Positions 43,787 through 53,241 of a stretch of 64,000 bases of DNA are shown here, piece after piece. Within the stretch, counting starts at the first letter, position 1. The number at the start of each line of letters is the position of its first letter. The notes beneath the pieces are model-generated. The model did no database searches, was not told the DNA's origin, and saw nothing but the letters and a program-made list of their open reading frames with translations. The translations under genes and the position numbers were made by a program. The DNA lies in contig NZ_JAINFL010000003.1 of NCBI RefSeq assembly GCF_022458895.1, positions 248,001-312,000 on the forward strand. The letters run 5' to 3'. This DNA is from Roseihalotalea indica. Lineage in GTDB: Bacteria; Bacteroidota; Bacteroidia; Cytophagales; Cyclobacteriaceae.

Positions 43787-44263
43787 TTAAGCTGGCAATA
43801 TCTGTTTCCACTTGTCAGTTTCAGCAAAGGTTTTAATGGCTTCGTTACGGGTAAGTAACAACTCAGTGAAGTGACGTTTGAGGACGATGGTATCTGCCCA
43901 CCGACCCAAAATGCCTGCCGGAGAGGTAAAACGGAATTTATCGGTCATTAAGGTAAAGCTGGAATGCTCTTCAAAATAGTGGTCATGGACCAGTGAGCGA
44001 AACGGGCCTTTTGCCATTTCATCGCGAAAGTAGGTTGGGGGTTCGTAGGCTGCCATACGCATAGTCATAGTAACTCGGGCTCCCAGGTGTTTGGCCCGCC
44101 AGGTTACTCGTTCATCCAACCGCATCAATCCTTCCGTCCGCCCCCCGATAGCCTCTTCTTGCGTATGCTTTACCGACAGCTTGTGTAAATCAATGCTGGT
44201 TGACAGATCAAAGCATCGTTCTATCGGGGCATTAATACGAGTCTGTAGTGTGATAAGAGGCAT
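43787..44263 (-). CDS. SRPBCC-fold (START-like) protein
   Basis: A 158-residue cytosolic protein: ITLQTRINAPIERCFDLSTS at the start, where the NAPIERCFDLS stretch is typical of the polyketide-cyclase/SRPBCC family, followed by GLMRLDERVTWRAKHLG, MAAYEPPTYFRDEMAKGPF and HDHYFEE, and the closing LGRWADTIVLKRHFTELL helix. The fold is a helix-grip pocket for a hydrophobic ligand. The ligand and role are unknown. It is separated by 166 bases from the MarR-GNAT gene downstream on the same strand, and is preceded by an A/T-rich spacer tract. Confidence 0.85.
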   Translation of the reverse strand: MPLITLQTRINAPIERCFDLSTSIDLHKLSVKHTQEEAIGGRTEGLMRLDERVTWRAKHLGARVTMTMRMAAYEPPTYFRDEMAKGPFRSLVHDHYFEEHSSFTLMTDKFRFTSPAGILGRWADTIVLKRHFTELLLTRNEAIKTFAETDKWKQILPA

Positions 44264-44345
44264 GATTGGTCAATGGTTGGATTGCTGATTGCACTCGGTG
44301 GCTGTCTGATTCAATTGCTGAATTGCTGATTGTTAATGTTTATAT
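44264..44345 (-). repeat. A/T-rich degenerate spacer tract
   Basis: Read on the minus strand, units like AACAATCAGCAATTCAGC and CAATCAGCAATCC precede the start codon at 44263. About 60 bases further (44385-44425) near-repeats of GGAGCTGGGTGC- and CTAGGAGC-like units are seen on the same strand. Confidence 0.45.
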
Positions 44346-44454
44346 AATTTTACCGCCTGTTTTTAGGTCTTTTCCGAGATCCGCTCAACCCTCTGCTCCT
44401 AGCACCCAGCTCCAAGCTTATAAGTCTTCCAAATTTATTCTATCATTCACTCTT

Positions 44455-45081
44455 TCATTCATTCAATAGCGAAAGGTCAAGTGAGAAACTAGGGAGGATA
44501 TTTTCGCCGGAAAGGGTTTGGCCAAAGCCGGATATTGTTTCAGTGGTGGTATTTGGGTGGTAGAGGTATGCTTGCTGTTCGTCGGGGTCAATGAGCCAGG
44601 CGAGTTGGCAACCGTTGCGTAGCCACATGTGCATTTTCTCTTTCAAGTCCTCCAGATCATCCGTATCAGATTTACGTTCTATCACAAACTCGGGACAAAG
44701 AGGAGCAAATTTGCGCTTTTCCTCATCGGATAGAGCATCCCAGGTGGCATTGGATACCCAGGCTGCATCAGGCGCACGGTTAGAACCATCCGGTAGTTTA
44801 AAACCAGTGGATGAGTCAAAGGTCTTGCCGAGTTTGTGTTGTACATTCCAATTGGCTAATTGGCGCAAAATTTCAGCATTCCGTTTGCCTGATAATGATC
44901 CGGTGGGTGACATAATAATGATTTCCTGATGTTTATTGCGTTCAATGCGCAAATCGCGATTATCCAGACAGAACTCATAGAACTCCTCATCCGTCATCTG
45001 ATGCACCTGGCGGCCTCGTAAAACATGATAATGCTCCATTTCCATAACTCGAGGGTTTTCTTTAAGTATACGAAATTTCAC
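44455..45081 (-). CDS. Uma2 family (DUF820) restriction-endonuclease-fold protein
   Basis: A 208-residue protein with the Uma2/DUF820 layout: QMTDEEFYEFCLDNRDLRIE, MSPTGSLSGKRNAEI, a PD-(D/E)xK-type core with Asp in NRAPDAAWVS and E-x-K in FVIERKSDTDDL, then KMHMWLRNGCQLAWLIDP and VYHP-like AYLYHPN. The nuclease residues are therefore retained. Function in cells is unknown; the family is abundant in cyanobacteria and found in scattered Bacteroidota, often next to mobile DNA. An internal ATG (MEMEHYHVLRG, residue 13) is an alternative start. The gene sits 45 bases downstream of the amylase gene on the same strand. Confidence 0.88.
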   Translation of the reverse strand: MKFRILKENPRVMEMEHYHVLRGRQVHQMTDEEFYEFCLDNRDLRIERNKHQEIIIMSPTGSLSGKRNAEILRQLANWNVQHKLGKTFDSSTGFKLPDGSNRAPDAAWVSNATWDALSDEEKRKFAPLCPEFVIERKSDTDDLEDLKEKMHMWLRNGCQLAWLIDPDEQQAYLYHPNTTTETISGFGQTLSGENILPSFSLDLSLLNE

Positions 45082-45126
45082 GCATTCGTTTTATCAGAGT
45101 TGGTTACCAGCGAACAGTAACTACTA

Positions 45127-46932
45127 TCAACCCGGCTGAATAGTAAATACATAAGACGACAAAGGAGCCAGTTGGATGGGTACGCCTCCGTTACCTTCAC
45201 TGACAATCACTTGACTCACCGGCATTGAAACCGTTGTCTCGGTCTGGAAAATATCCTTTAATGTATAGGTACTGCTTTCGGATAGTCCCATAGCGCGTAT
45301 GGCCGTAACCGGAATCTTGAGATTAAAGGAAAGCGTTTCGTGGGCATCAAAATTAGAGATAATTAACAGTCGTTGGTTTTCGGTGAATCGTAGGAAGGCA
45401 TACACCCGATCATCGTAGCCGTGCGTGAACCACCGGTTATGTGGGTGAAGGTCATAAAAGTATCCTTTGCCAATGGCGTCTTCATGAGCCAGATTTAATA
45501 GTTGCTGGTAAAAACTGCGTAACGATTGTTGGTCTTTACTGAGCAGGCCACCATCAAATTTTCCATTATTCATCCATTGCTGGTGCGTGGGCACGCCCCA
45601 GTAGTCAAAAATGGTGGTACGTCCATCATCGCTGCTGAATCCGGCATCTCCTTCGGCAGGTTCGCCTACTTCCTGTCCAAAATATACCATAATAGGTCCG
45701 GTATGCCATAAGGTACACACCACCATGCCCGGTCTGGCTTTTTGCGGATCATGCGCAAAGAAGCGGGAACCGATGCGCTGTTCATCGTGGTTCTCCAGAA
45801 AACGGAGCATATTCTGGTTTTTGCCACGTAGAAACTGCCAGATATCCGGCAAATGCGCAATTGAACCGCGCTCTTCAGTAGCTGCCCGTAGTGTATCGTA
45901 CAATTGCACTTTGTCGTACAGGTAGTCAAATCCGCCTATGTCAATATAGTTACGGTACTGTTCAGGGTTATAGATTTCAGCAATAAAGACTAGGTGAGGG
46001 TGTTGCTCTTTCACTTTAGGAATGACCCAATGCCAGAACTGTACGGGCACCATCTCGGCCATATCGCAGCGAAAACCATCCACATTTTTGCCTGCCCAAA
46101 AGCTCAGAATGTGGTACATCTTACGCCAAGTATCCGGTACCGGGTCAAAGTAGGTTTGGTGATCGTTGAGATAGTCTACTCCGTAATTGAGTTTGATTGT
46201 TTCAAACCAGTCATTGACGGTAGGCTGGGCCGTAAATTGATCATTTCCGGTAGCTTTGGCCGGGGTTTCTTCAAAGTGGCCATTTTTGGTTGGAAAATCG
46301 TGGTCTCCCAACGGCTGATATCCCGGCGGCACCTGAAACGATTCTCCAACGATATAGTAAAAGTTATTGTGGGGGTCAAAAGCCTGCTGGGTATCATCGC
46401 TGGCACCAAAATCTTCTACCCCTTCCGGTTTAGCATCAGAATGGTAAAAGCGCGCCACATGGTTAGGTACAAAGTCTATGATGACTTTCAATCCCTGAGT
46501 GTGTGTGCGTTGTACCAGAGCCTCAAACTCCTGCATGCGGTTAGGGACCTCTTCGGCCAGATCCGGATTTACATCGTAGTAGTCTTTTATGGCGTAGGGT
46601 GAGCCAGCTCGGCCTTTCACCACATCGGCATCGTCTAGTGGAATGTCGTATTCCCGATAATCATTGAGCACCGCATGTTCAATCACGCCGGTGTACCAGA
46701 CATGCGTGGCACCCAACTCCTTGATTCTGGTAAGAGCCAGCTCATTGATATCATTAAATTTGCCTATCCCATTTTCCTCAATGGTGCCCCAGGCCACATT
46801 GTTGGTTTTTGTGTTGCCAAACAGCCGGGTGAAAATCTGGTAGACTACAAGCTTCTGATTGTTCGCCAGATTTTCCTCAATCAACAGGTTTGGGTCTTCT
46901 CGGGCAATGGCTAATAAATTTTCAGTATCCAC
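45127..46932 (-). CDS. GH13 alpha-amylase family glycosidase
   Basis: A 601-residue GH13 enzyme with no signal peptide, so probably cytoplasmic. Conserved regions are DFVPNH (153-158), GFRCDMAE with nucleophile D290, FIAEIYN with acid/base E319, and LENHDEQRIG with D383. An extended B domain (about 160-250) is present, and a beta-sheet C domain closes the protein (ILKIPVT-like segments, APLSSYVFTIQPG). It should hydrolyse or transfer alpha-1,4-glucan; its specificity is unclear. The start MDTENLLAIAREDPNLL fits intracellular relatives. It is divergent from the barrel gene to its right with a 250-base gap in which no clear motif is seen. Confidence 0.92.
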   Translation of the reverse strand: MDTENLLAIAREDPNLLIEENLANNQKLVVYQIFTRLFGNTKTNNVAWGTIEENGIGKFNDINELALTRIKELGATHVWYTGVIEHAVLNDYREYDIPLDDADVVKGRAGSPYAIKDYYDVNPDLAEEVPNRMQEFEALVQRTHTQGLKVIIDFVPNHVARFYHSDAKPEGVEDFGASDDTQQAFDPHNNFYYIVGESFQVPPGYQPLGDHDFPTKNGHFEETPAKATGNDQFTAQPTVNDWFETIKLNYGVDYLNDHQTYFDPVPDTWRKMYHILSFWAGKNVDGFRCDMAEMVPVQFWHWVIPKVKEQHPHLVFIAEIYNPEQYRNYIDIGGFDYLYDKVQLYDTLRAATEERGSIAHLPDIWQFLRGKNQNMLRFLENHDEQRIGSRFFAHDPQKARPGMVVCTLWHTGPIMVYFGQEVGEPAEGDAGFSSDDGRTTIFDYWGVPTHQQWMNNGKFDGGLLSKDQQSLRSFYQQLLNLAHEDAIGKGYFYDLHPHNRWFTHGYDDRVYAFLRFTENQRLLIISNFDAHETLSFNLKIPVTAIRAMGLSESSTYTLKDIFQTETTVSMPVSQVIVSEGNGGVPIQLAPLSSYVFTIQPG

Positions 46933-47183
46933 GATAATCTTATATGTAAATTGGAGTACAGAGAGCGATAAAAAATAACCCCTATTCGGTTATAATAACC
47001 TTATGGGAGTTTCCCAAAGCTAGTGAGTTACCTATTCGTTAGAAAGCATTCGGGCTAAAAAGAAAATAGCAATTTCTACTTTGATAGCGTCAGTATGTGA
47101 ATGACAATAAAACCAGCGCTTTCTTGTTATGTATGAGAAAACCTTTGTATTTTTCCTCATAAAGTACACCAAACTTACTGCGT

Positions 47184-47996
47184 ATGCGTCGGCCAGCGTT
47201 ATTCCTTATAGGCTTATTCACTAGTTTCATTGTCCCTCAACTTGGACAAGCACAAGACTGGAGCTTTGCCATTGGCCCCGGCGTGACTCAGTATTTGGGA
47301 GATGTGAACGAACAGCAGTTAGGTGGAAACCGCTGGGCACTTAATGCCGAGGCCTGGTACCGGCTTACCGACAACATTCAGATTAAATCAGGTATCAGTT
47401 TCTATCAGCTACAGGCTCAGGATGCCGATACTACCCGACTACGCAGTTTTCAGGCTAATAATTTTGAGTTTTATTCTACGGGTATGTACTCGTTTAAGCA
47501 GGGATATTTCACGCCTTTTTTGTACTTGGGTATTGGTGCTACTACTTCAACTCCCCGAGGCGATACTCAATTGGGCTATTACAATCTTCGTGATGTTGAG
47601 CCAGAGGCTGAGCGGGTTCCGGGGTTGGTGGGTATTATCCCCTTTGGTGCCGGACTGGAGTACGAAATTACCCCCGTGCTCTCTGTGGTGTTTGATCTGG
47701 CCTTACGCTATGCGCTTACCGATCAGCTGGATGCTATGAGTAAGGAAATCATTGTGGTAGATGCGTTGAGTCCGTTGGCCCGGGAGTATTATACGGCCCT
47801 GTCTGATGAGCGGGCGCGGGTGATCAATGAAGAAGAAACCATACGGGGTGGGGATAGTATGAATGAAGATGTTTATGGCATGTTTAGCGTGAAAATTAAA
47901 TTTACCCCTACTAATTCTATCTTCGGCTGTATTGACCCTTACAAGTATTCTCGTCCCAACTACAAGCGGAAACGCCGAAACTTTGATCCCATATAA
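47184..47996 (+). CDS. Outer-membrane beta-barrel protein, DUF6089-like
   Basis: A 270-residue protein with a signal peptide (MRRPALFLIGLFTSFIVPQL, cleaved near GQAQ). The mature part has alternating amphipathic beta strands typical of a small barrel: WSFAIGPGVTQYLGDVNE, AEAWYRLTDNIQIKSGIS, FEFYSTGMYSFKQGYFTPFL, LYLGIGATTSTP and PFGAGLEYEITPVLSVVFDL. This is the common Bacteroidota layout of DUF6089/porin-like proteins. Its last residues are positively charged (YKRKRRNFDPI), outside the usual barrel end. Function unknown. Convergent with the TauE/SafE gene 26 bases away. Confidence 0.85.
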   Translation: MRRPALFLIGLFTSFIVPQLGQAQDWSFAIGPGVTQYLGDVNEQQLGGNRWALNAEAWYRLTDNIQIKSGISFYQLQAQDADTTRLRSFQANNFEFYSTGMYSFKQGYFTPFLYLGIGATTSTPRGDTQLGYYNLRDVEPEAERVPGLVGIIPFGAGLEYEITPVLSVVFDLALRYALTDQLDAMSKEIIVVDALSPLAREYYTALSDERARVINEEETIRGGDSMNEDVYGMFSVKIKFTPTNSIFGCIDPYKYSRPNYKRKRRNFDPI

Positions 47997-48022
47997 TTAG
48001 TGGGCGATGAAAGGTAATTGGG

Positions 48023-48766
48023 TTAGAAAAGGAAGAAGGCTGAAATGGCCGTTGAGAGGATGATAAAAGCCCGGTATAAGCGCTCCGGAAAAAACCGTAC
48101 GATCTGAAAACCAAAGAAAGCTCCGACCGCAATAGCGGGTATCATTGCAGCATTGATTGTCAGCGAGTCTAGCGTGATGGTTTGCCAGATGAACGCGTGC
48201 AGTGGGATTTTTAGAAGGTTAATGATGAGAAAGAACCACGCTGCCGTGCCGATATAGTGATTCTTGGGTAAATGCATGGATAGCAGGTAAATGGCCATGA
48301 TCGGACCTGCTGCGTTACCAATCATGGTGGCAAAACCGCCCACCAGACCGGTAAGTGCTGAAATCCACCAGTGGTTGGGCACGGCCAGCCGTTTTTTCCT
48401 GGCATCTTGCCACACCATCATGACCAGACAGATGAAAATAATAATTCCGATGGCAACTTTAAACTGTTGGTCAGAGATGACATCGCCGAACCATACCCCA
48501 AGCGTAATGCCGGCCAGCGTCCAGGGAAATAATTTAACCAGGTATGACCACTGAGCGTGGCGGTTGTAGTATCGGACAGCCAGTATATCAGCCACGGATA
48601 ACATAGGCAAGAGAAACCCCGCCGATAGTTTCCCCCCGAAAATGCTCGCTAAAAGAGGAATCACCACTAGCCCTGCTCCTGAGACACCAGCTTTGGATAT
48701 ACCAACTAACATCGCACAAAAAATAATCAGACACCATTCGAAAGGAGTGAGGGCAGAGAGTTCCAT
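48023..48766 (-). CDS. TauE/SafE family sulfite/anion exporter
   Basis: A 247-residue inner-membrane protein with about 7-8 helices and the repeated TauE signatures AMLVGISKAGVSGAGLVVIP (18-37), LTGLVGGFATMIGNAAGPI and FFGFQIVRFFPERLYRAFI. The family moves sulfite, sulfoacetate or related anions. Since a sulfatase lies 13 kb away, a link to sulfur release is only speculative. It follows the BamE-like lipoprotein gene by 29 bases on the same strand, which suggests co-transcription. Confidence 0.92.
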   Translation of the reverse strand: MELSALTPFEWCLIIFCAMLVGISKAGVSGAGLVVIPLLASIFGGKLSAGFLLPMLSVADILAVRYYNRHAQWSYLVKLFPWTLAGITLGVWFGDVISDQQFKVAIGIIIFICLVMMVWQDARKKRLAVPNHWWISALTGLVGGFATMIGNAAGPIMAIYLLSMHLPKNHYIGTAAWFFLIINLLKIPLHAFIWQTITLDSLTINAAMIPAIAVGAFFGFQIVRFFPERLYRAFIILSTAISAFFLF

Positions 48767-48795
48767 GTGCGCAAATTACACGCAATCTGAAAAAA

Positions 48796-49170
48796 TTAAT
48801 AATTCTGGTAGCTGATTTCCGTAGAGCGGTCCAGGGCTGAAAAGCGAATATAGAGGGTAAATGGCTTATCGTTTCCATCGGCACATTCGGGGGCAGGGTC
48901 AATGTAGTACACAAAATACTTCTGACTGCGGGGGGCCAACTCGTGCCGGTCCGGTTTACCCAGCGTGGCCTGAACCTGTTTTTGAGAAAGTCCTTTCAGC
49001 ACAGTATCAACCTGCATGAGGGCATCTTTCATCTGAGCTCGCTCGCCCTGACACCCCTTCTGGTCGGCACGAAAAGCAGCCTCGTCAATATTGGGAATAT
49101 CAATGGGTTTGGGTTTGCAAAAGCTAATGAGCGAGCTAATAAACAGAAGAAGTAGAATGCGAGATATCAA
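48796..49170 (-). CDS. Small lipoprotein with BamE/SmpA-like repeat
   Basis: A 124-residue protein with a signal peptide and lipobox LISFC (Cys18). The mature region contains LKGLSQKQVQATLGKPDRHE, the loop typical of the BamE/SmpA/OmlA fold, then YFVYYIDPAPECADGNDKPF and LYIRFS. Cys pairs (C40-like and C108-like) may form a disulfide. BamE-like proteins occur in outer-membrane assembly and as stand-alone lipoproteins; here the similarity is local. It probably shares a transcript with the TauE gene. Confidence 0.75.
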   Translation of the reverse strand: MISRILLLLFISSLISFCKPKPIDIPNIDEAAFRADQKGCQGERAQMKDALMQVDTVLKGLSQKQVQATLGKPDRHELAPRSQKYFVYYIDPAPECADGNDKPFTLYIRFSALDRSTEISYQNY

Positions 49171-49259
49171 GGGTATAGGTTTAGCACAAAATTAACGCGT
49201 AAGCATTTCACTTTGTTCTTAATGAATAACTAATGCACCAAAAACGAATCTGATTATTT

Positions 49260-50519
49260 CTAAACACGCACCTTGCCGGAAAGTACTGCTCCTTGAACAG
49301 TTCGTTTCTGATGCTGAGGTTGAAAGGAAAAGATCCAGAGAATAGATACGAAGAAATACAGCACACAGAAGGCTAGTATTGCGCCATAAAACCCGGTTTG
49401 TTCCGTAAAATACAATATGGCAACCACTGCACAGGCCATCCTCACAATTTCTAAGGGCGCGGCGCTAGTACGATTTTCCAATAAAGCTCCTAAACTCACC
49501 AGCGTACTGATAATCAGCAGTGATGAGAAGACCATTTCTGCCAGCGAGAAGTTAGCCGCATTGAATAAGAACAGCGCTGTTCCAATCAAGGCCAGCACAA
49601 ATTGAAACAATACATACAGGTTGGCCGAGGCCAGTCCTTTGGCGTCATATTTTTGATAGGTGGTTTTGTTTACCTCCTGAGGCTTCAGATAACCTCCTAG
49701 GTGTTCGGGCTGCCAGCCGGGTTTATTGAATACAATGTTCAGCCGGTCTTTCCATTTTGGGCTTTGACGCAATAGCCCCCACATATAACCATAGTGCTTT
49801 ACATTAAGCCATACCGGGTTCCAGCTATTTACCGGCTGGGTCACGCCGTACGTAGGTCGTTCTTCTTCTTCCTGAAATGTGCCAAACAGGCGGTCCCAAA
49901 TAATAAAGACTCCTGCATGATTTCTGTCAATGTACTTGGGGTCACGCCCATGGTGTACCCGGTGATGCGAGGGAGTATTCAGTATATATTCCAGCCAGCC
50001 CAGTTTGCCAATGGTTTCGGTATGAATCCAGAATTGGTACAGGGTAACAAAAGCCGAGACTGCGACGAAAGTAAGCGTATCGAAACCAAGTACCGCTAAA
50101 GGCAGATAAAACATGAATGTCCATAAAATCTGGAAAGAACCCTGACGAAGGGCTACTGAGAAATTGTAGTCTTCGCTCTGATGATGCACCACATGCCCAC
50201 CCCAGAACAAGTTGATTTCGTGACTCTTACGGTGTGCCCAGTAATAGCATAAGTCCACCAGAACAAATAAAATAGCAACGGTATACCAGGTAACCGGAAT
50301 CTGGAACAGGGCCAGATGCTCGTATACCAGTTGATAAGCCGCTACGGCTCCTACTTTGAAAAAAAGATTGGTGATTTGCTGAGTAATACCGCAGCTAATG
50401 TTAGTAACGGCATCGTTAAGGCGGTAAAGTTTTCTTTTTTGAACGAGTTGAACGATCAGTTCAACAGAGATTAGAAGGAAGTAAATAGGAATGGATAAGA
50501 CGATCGGGTCAACGTCCAT
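49260..50519 (-). CDS. Sterol desaturase/fatty acid hydroxylase family enzyme
   Basis: Started at the ATG at 50519, the protein has 419 residues (MDVDPIVLSIPIYFL); a longer frame to 50609 adds 30 polar residues before the first helix. The eight-His diiron signature is present: HRKSH (96-100), HVVHH (109-113), H166 in FWIHTE and HHRVHH (185-190). Six to eight membrane segments surround it, with an additional hydrophobic C-terminal block (about 310-405). This arrangement resembles the alkylglycerol-monooxygenase-like and carotenoid/fatty-acid hydroxylase branch. It uses O2 to hydroxylate a lipid chain. The C-terminal extension is common in Bacteroidota homologues. Confidence 0.9.
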   Translation of the reverse strand: MDVDPIVLSIPIYFLLISVELIVQLVQKRKLYRLNDAVTNISCGITQQITNLFFKVGAVAAYQLVYEHLALFQIPVTWYTVAILFVLVDLCYYWAHRKSHEINLFWGGHVVHHQSEDYNFSVALRQGSFQILWTFMFYLPLAVLGFDTLTFVAVSAFVTLYQFWIHTETIGKLGWLEYILNTPSHHRVHHGRDPKYIDRNHAGVFIIWDRLFGTFQEEEERPTYGVTQPVNSWNPVWLNVKHYGYMWGLLRQSPKWKDRLNIVFNKPGWQPEHLGGYLKPQEVNKTTYQKYDAKGLASANLYVLFQFVLALIGTALFLFNAANFSLAEMVFSSLLIISTLVSLGALLENRTSAAPLEIVRMACAVVAILYFTEQTGFYGAILAFCVLYFFVSILWIFSFQPQHQKRTVQGAVLSGKVRV

Positions 50520-50692
50520 GGGTTTTCGGTTGGTGAAACATAGGTACCTTAACAAATATAATAATAGCGAAACACTTATGCTGCTTTTTTTGGTTCTGTC
50601 CTTGGACAAAAAAGATGGTTCAATCAGGAAAATGAACTACAGAATAAGGGAAACATCGGCAAATTTCCTTACTTCGCGCTTTCTTTCTGCTT

Positions 50693-51181
50693 ATGTATAC
50701 ACTTAAATTTATCAATGTAGCCTGGATTTTCACGTTTCTGGGGTTCTTAGTCGTACTATCGCTGAGTTACGCATCAGTTCCGGAACAGGTCGCTTTTCAT
50801 ACGGATCTTCAGGGAGAACCTGATCAGTTTGTAGGTAAAGAGACGTTTTTCTACCTGGCATTAGGCACGTTTGTCGCCGTTAATATCATCTGCTTTATTT
50901 TCTTCCGATTGCTTCGGGCAGTGCCAACTTCCTCACCGTTATTTTACCGCTCTGAATTATTTAAAGACCGTATCAGTGCCTGGTTTAGCAGCTTTACTAC
51001 GGTTATCAATGTTTTTATCATCTGCATGGTAGCGTATATTTCCCTGTTCAATACCCAGGGCGATTACCACATCAGCCAGTTCAACTGGATTATTTTTGTG
51101 GCACCAGTGTTATTCGGGGCAGTTGTCTTGTGGCTACTGGTATTGCTGCTTAGTCCCAAACCCATTAGTACGGAAGTGTAA
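50693..51181 (+). CDS. DUF1648-like four-helix membrane protein
   Basis: A 162-residue protein with four membrane helices (about 7-27, 53-73, 98-119, 130-152). Between helices 1 and 2 is VPEQVAFHTDLQGEPDQFVGK, matching the DUF1648 pattern P-x-x-V-x-x-H-x-x-x-x-G-x-P-D. DUF1648 proteins sit in the cytoplasmic membrane and are often linked to SdpI-type immunity; here no such locus is seen. Its 3' end overlaps the TonB receptor gene on the opposite strand by 17 bases. Confidence 0.75.
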   Translation: MYTLKFINVAWIFTFLGFLVVLSLSYASVPEQVAFHTDLQGEPDQFVGKETFFYLALGTFVAVNIICFIFFRLLRAVPTSSPLFYRSELFKDRISAWFSSFTTVINVFIICMVAYISLFNTQGDYHISQFNWIIFVAPVLFGAVVLWLLVLLLSPKPISTEV

Positions 51182-53006
51182 CATTAAAGCCCAGCCGTAA
51201 CCAGCGTCCGGGCATAGGTACATACCCTGCTTCGGTATACTTGGTGTCAGTCAGGTTAGTTGCTTCTACAAATGCAGACCAGTTGGGAGCCTGGTAATAC
51301 AAGCGGTTGTCTAACACCCAATAATCAGCCTGGGTCATCCGGTTCAGGTAGCGAAGCCGGACGCTATGGTAGATATTATCCCATATTCGGTGGGAGAGAG
51401 AAGCGATAAACTGGTGGTTAAGATGGTCCAGTGCGTAGCGAGATTCTACGCCTTCTGTATTTCCCAGATCTGCCGTAAGGTATGTATAACTGATAGAAGC
51501 CGTTTTAACCCAGCTTTCTTTAGCAAACTGACCGCTTATTTCAGTCTCTACGCCTTGGGTAGCCACATTGTAGAAGTTCTGAGGCTGCCATGGCTGATCA
51601 GCATTACTACGCACCCAGTCAATCAGTTGCGAGCCATCGCGGTAAAAATAGTTTACCTGTCCCCAGATGTGCTGGCCAAAATACTTGAGCCCTCCTTCGT
51701 ATGTCCAGGCTTTTTCGGGTTGTAATTGATCGTTGCCAATGTTGTTCGGGCCGGCATAGTACAGGTCAGTATACGTAGGTATTCGGAAAGACCGTCCCAT
51801 ATTGGCAAAGGCTTTCCATTCATTGGAAATATCATAGCTGGCATCTAGCCCGGGGAAGAAATTCCAGCCATAATCAGAGTACCAGTTGGCATAAAGGCCG
51901 GGAGTTACATCCAGTCGATCAAAGAAATAGAAGCGATGTTCGGCAAAAAAACCGAAAATAGATCGTTGTCGCTTTCCCAAAGCTGAACTTTGAGTGCCGC
52001 CGCTAAAATTATCACTATCAATGCGCTCATGACGAAATTCTACTCCCAGACCGGTCAGTCCCCAGGCATTGTGTCGGGTAGCGTTGACCTCTGCTCCGCC
52101 TACATGCGTGGTGTGCACATTCATAAAAGCGCTTGGGTTGCTGCGGATATAGATGTAATCATCGTGATTACGCCGCCAGTATAATCGTGGGCGTAGGCTC
52201 CATTGTTGTATTTTGGTGTCATAATCCACGCTGACAAGCGACGTTCGGGCTTCTTCGTATTCTTCAGACTCAGGAACATAAAAGCCCGTAGCGCCAAAAT
52301 CCCGCAGCGTATGTCCGCCCAACAGATTAATTGTTCCTCCTTTGAGTTTAGTATAAGACTGATAGAAGAGATTTGTAGTCTGATAATCTGAATTAGAACG
52401 GTAGCCGTCTGACCGGTCGTGAGAGGCTGAAATATACTGCCCATATACCTTACCTGGAAGGGCAATTCCGGCATGTCCGCCGAAGGTATTGAAAGCCCCA
52501 CCATATGCACCGGCATTTACTAGTTTTTTCTCAGGTACTTTTGTTACAATATTGATAGCGCCGGCAAAGGCATTCTGGCCGTATACTCGCGCACCCGGCC
52601 CTTTCAGCACTTCAATACGCTCAATATTATTACGATCCAGAGGCAAATTCAGCAGGTGATGCCCGGTTTGCGGGTCACTTACTTTCACCCCGTTGATCAA
52701 TACCAATACCTGCTCAAACGTACCGCCTCTAATTCGCAGATCGGCTTGCACCCCAGCCGGCCCTCGTTGCCGGATATCTACTCCCGGAACATAGCTCAGC
52801 AGCTCGTTAACACTTTGAGCCGGAGTGGTTTCAATTGTTTCTCGGGTAATCAGATGAATGCTTCGGGCCGATTCGGAAAAGGGCGTTTGCATCCGGTTTT
52901 CAGAGATTACTACATCAGCCAGCTGGATAGTGCGGGTAGAATCCTGCTGAGCGATGAGCGATATATGAATGATAAAAGCAATTCCTAGTAGTAAATATTT
53001 CTTCAT
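51165..53006 (-). CDS. TonB-dependent outer membrane receptor (BtuB-like)
   Basis: A 613-residue receptor with a signal peptide (MKKYLLLGIAFIIHISLIAQ). The TonB box is likely in LADVVISENRMQTPF, followed by a plug with SVNELLSYVPGVDIRQRG, LRIRGGTFEQVLVLINGVKV and LKGPGARVYGQNAFAGAINI, and a 22-strand barrel ending LRLGFNVTLPY. The overall layout and length match the BtuB/ferric siderophore type rather than SusC. Upstream sequence has no cobalamin riboswitch that I can see, so B12 is not supported and the ligand is open. It is divergent from the PAS kinase gene (235-base gap). Confidence 0.92.
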   Translation of the reverse strand: MKKYLLLGIAFIIHISLIAQQDSTRTIQLADVVISENRMQTPFSESARSIHLITRETIETTPAQSVNELLSYVPGVDIRQRGPAGVQADLRIRGGTFEQVLVLINGVKVSDPQTGHHLLNLPLDRNNIERIEVLKGPGARVYGQNAFAGAINIVTKVPEKKLVNAGAYGGAFNTFGGHAGIALPGKVYGQYISASHDRSDGYRSNSDYQTTNLFYQSYTKLKGGTINLLGGHTLRDFGATGFYVPESEEYEEARTSLVSVDYDTKIQQWSLRPRLYWRRNHDDYIYIRSNPSAFMNVHTTHVGGAEVNATRHNAWGLTGLGVEFRHERIDSDNFSGGTQSSALGKRQRSIFGFFAEHRFYFFDRLDVTPGLYANWYSDYGWNFFPGLDASYDISNEWKAFANMGRSFRIPTYTDLYYAGPNNIGNDQLQPEKAWTYEGGLKYFGQHIWGQVNYFYRDGSQLIDWVRSNADQPWQPQNFYNVATQGVETEISGQFAKESWVKTASISYTYLTADLGNTEGVESRYALDHLNHQFIASLSHRIWDNIYHSVRLRYLNRMTQADYWVLDNRLYYQAPNWSAFVEATNLTDTKYTEAGYVPMPGRWLRLGFNVTLPY

Positions 53007-53241
53007 AGCAGCAACTTATTGCGGATGCAATATTAAGAAAAGTAACGAGGAATCGGCAGTGCAATACGAAGATAAGCTTTGATAGAGGTTACAAGGCAGT
53101 ATATAAGAAACACTATATAGTACCAATTTGGCTTGTGTATCCCAAAAATGGAAGAGGTTTTTGCCATTTTCAAGGTAAATACGCTGCTGAAGCGGGTGGA
53201 GCTTGCTTTGCAAACCAATTATACGAACAAAATGAGACGGA

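Noticed and set aside
44455..45081. Uma2 gene as part of a defence or mobile island
   Set aside because: No methylase, integrase, toxin or phage gene is nearby; it sits among ordinary metabolic genes.
50693..51181. DUF1648-like gene as an SdpI-type immunity locus
   Set aside because: No toxin, autorepressor or second SdpI domain is adjacent; only the short sequence pattern is shared.
53007..53241. Cobalamin riboswitch upstream of the BtuB-like receptor
   Set aside because: The leader lacks a recognisable B12 box and is too short for the full aptamer on the receptor strand.
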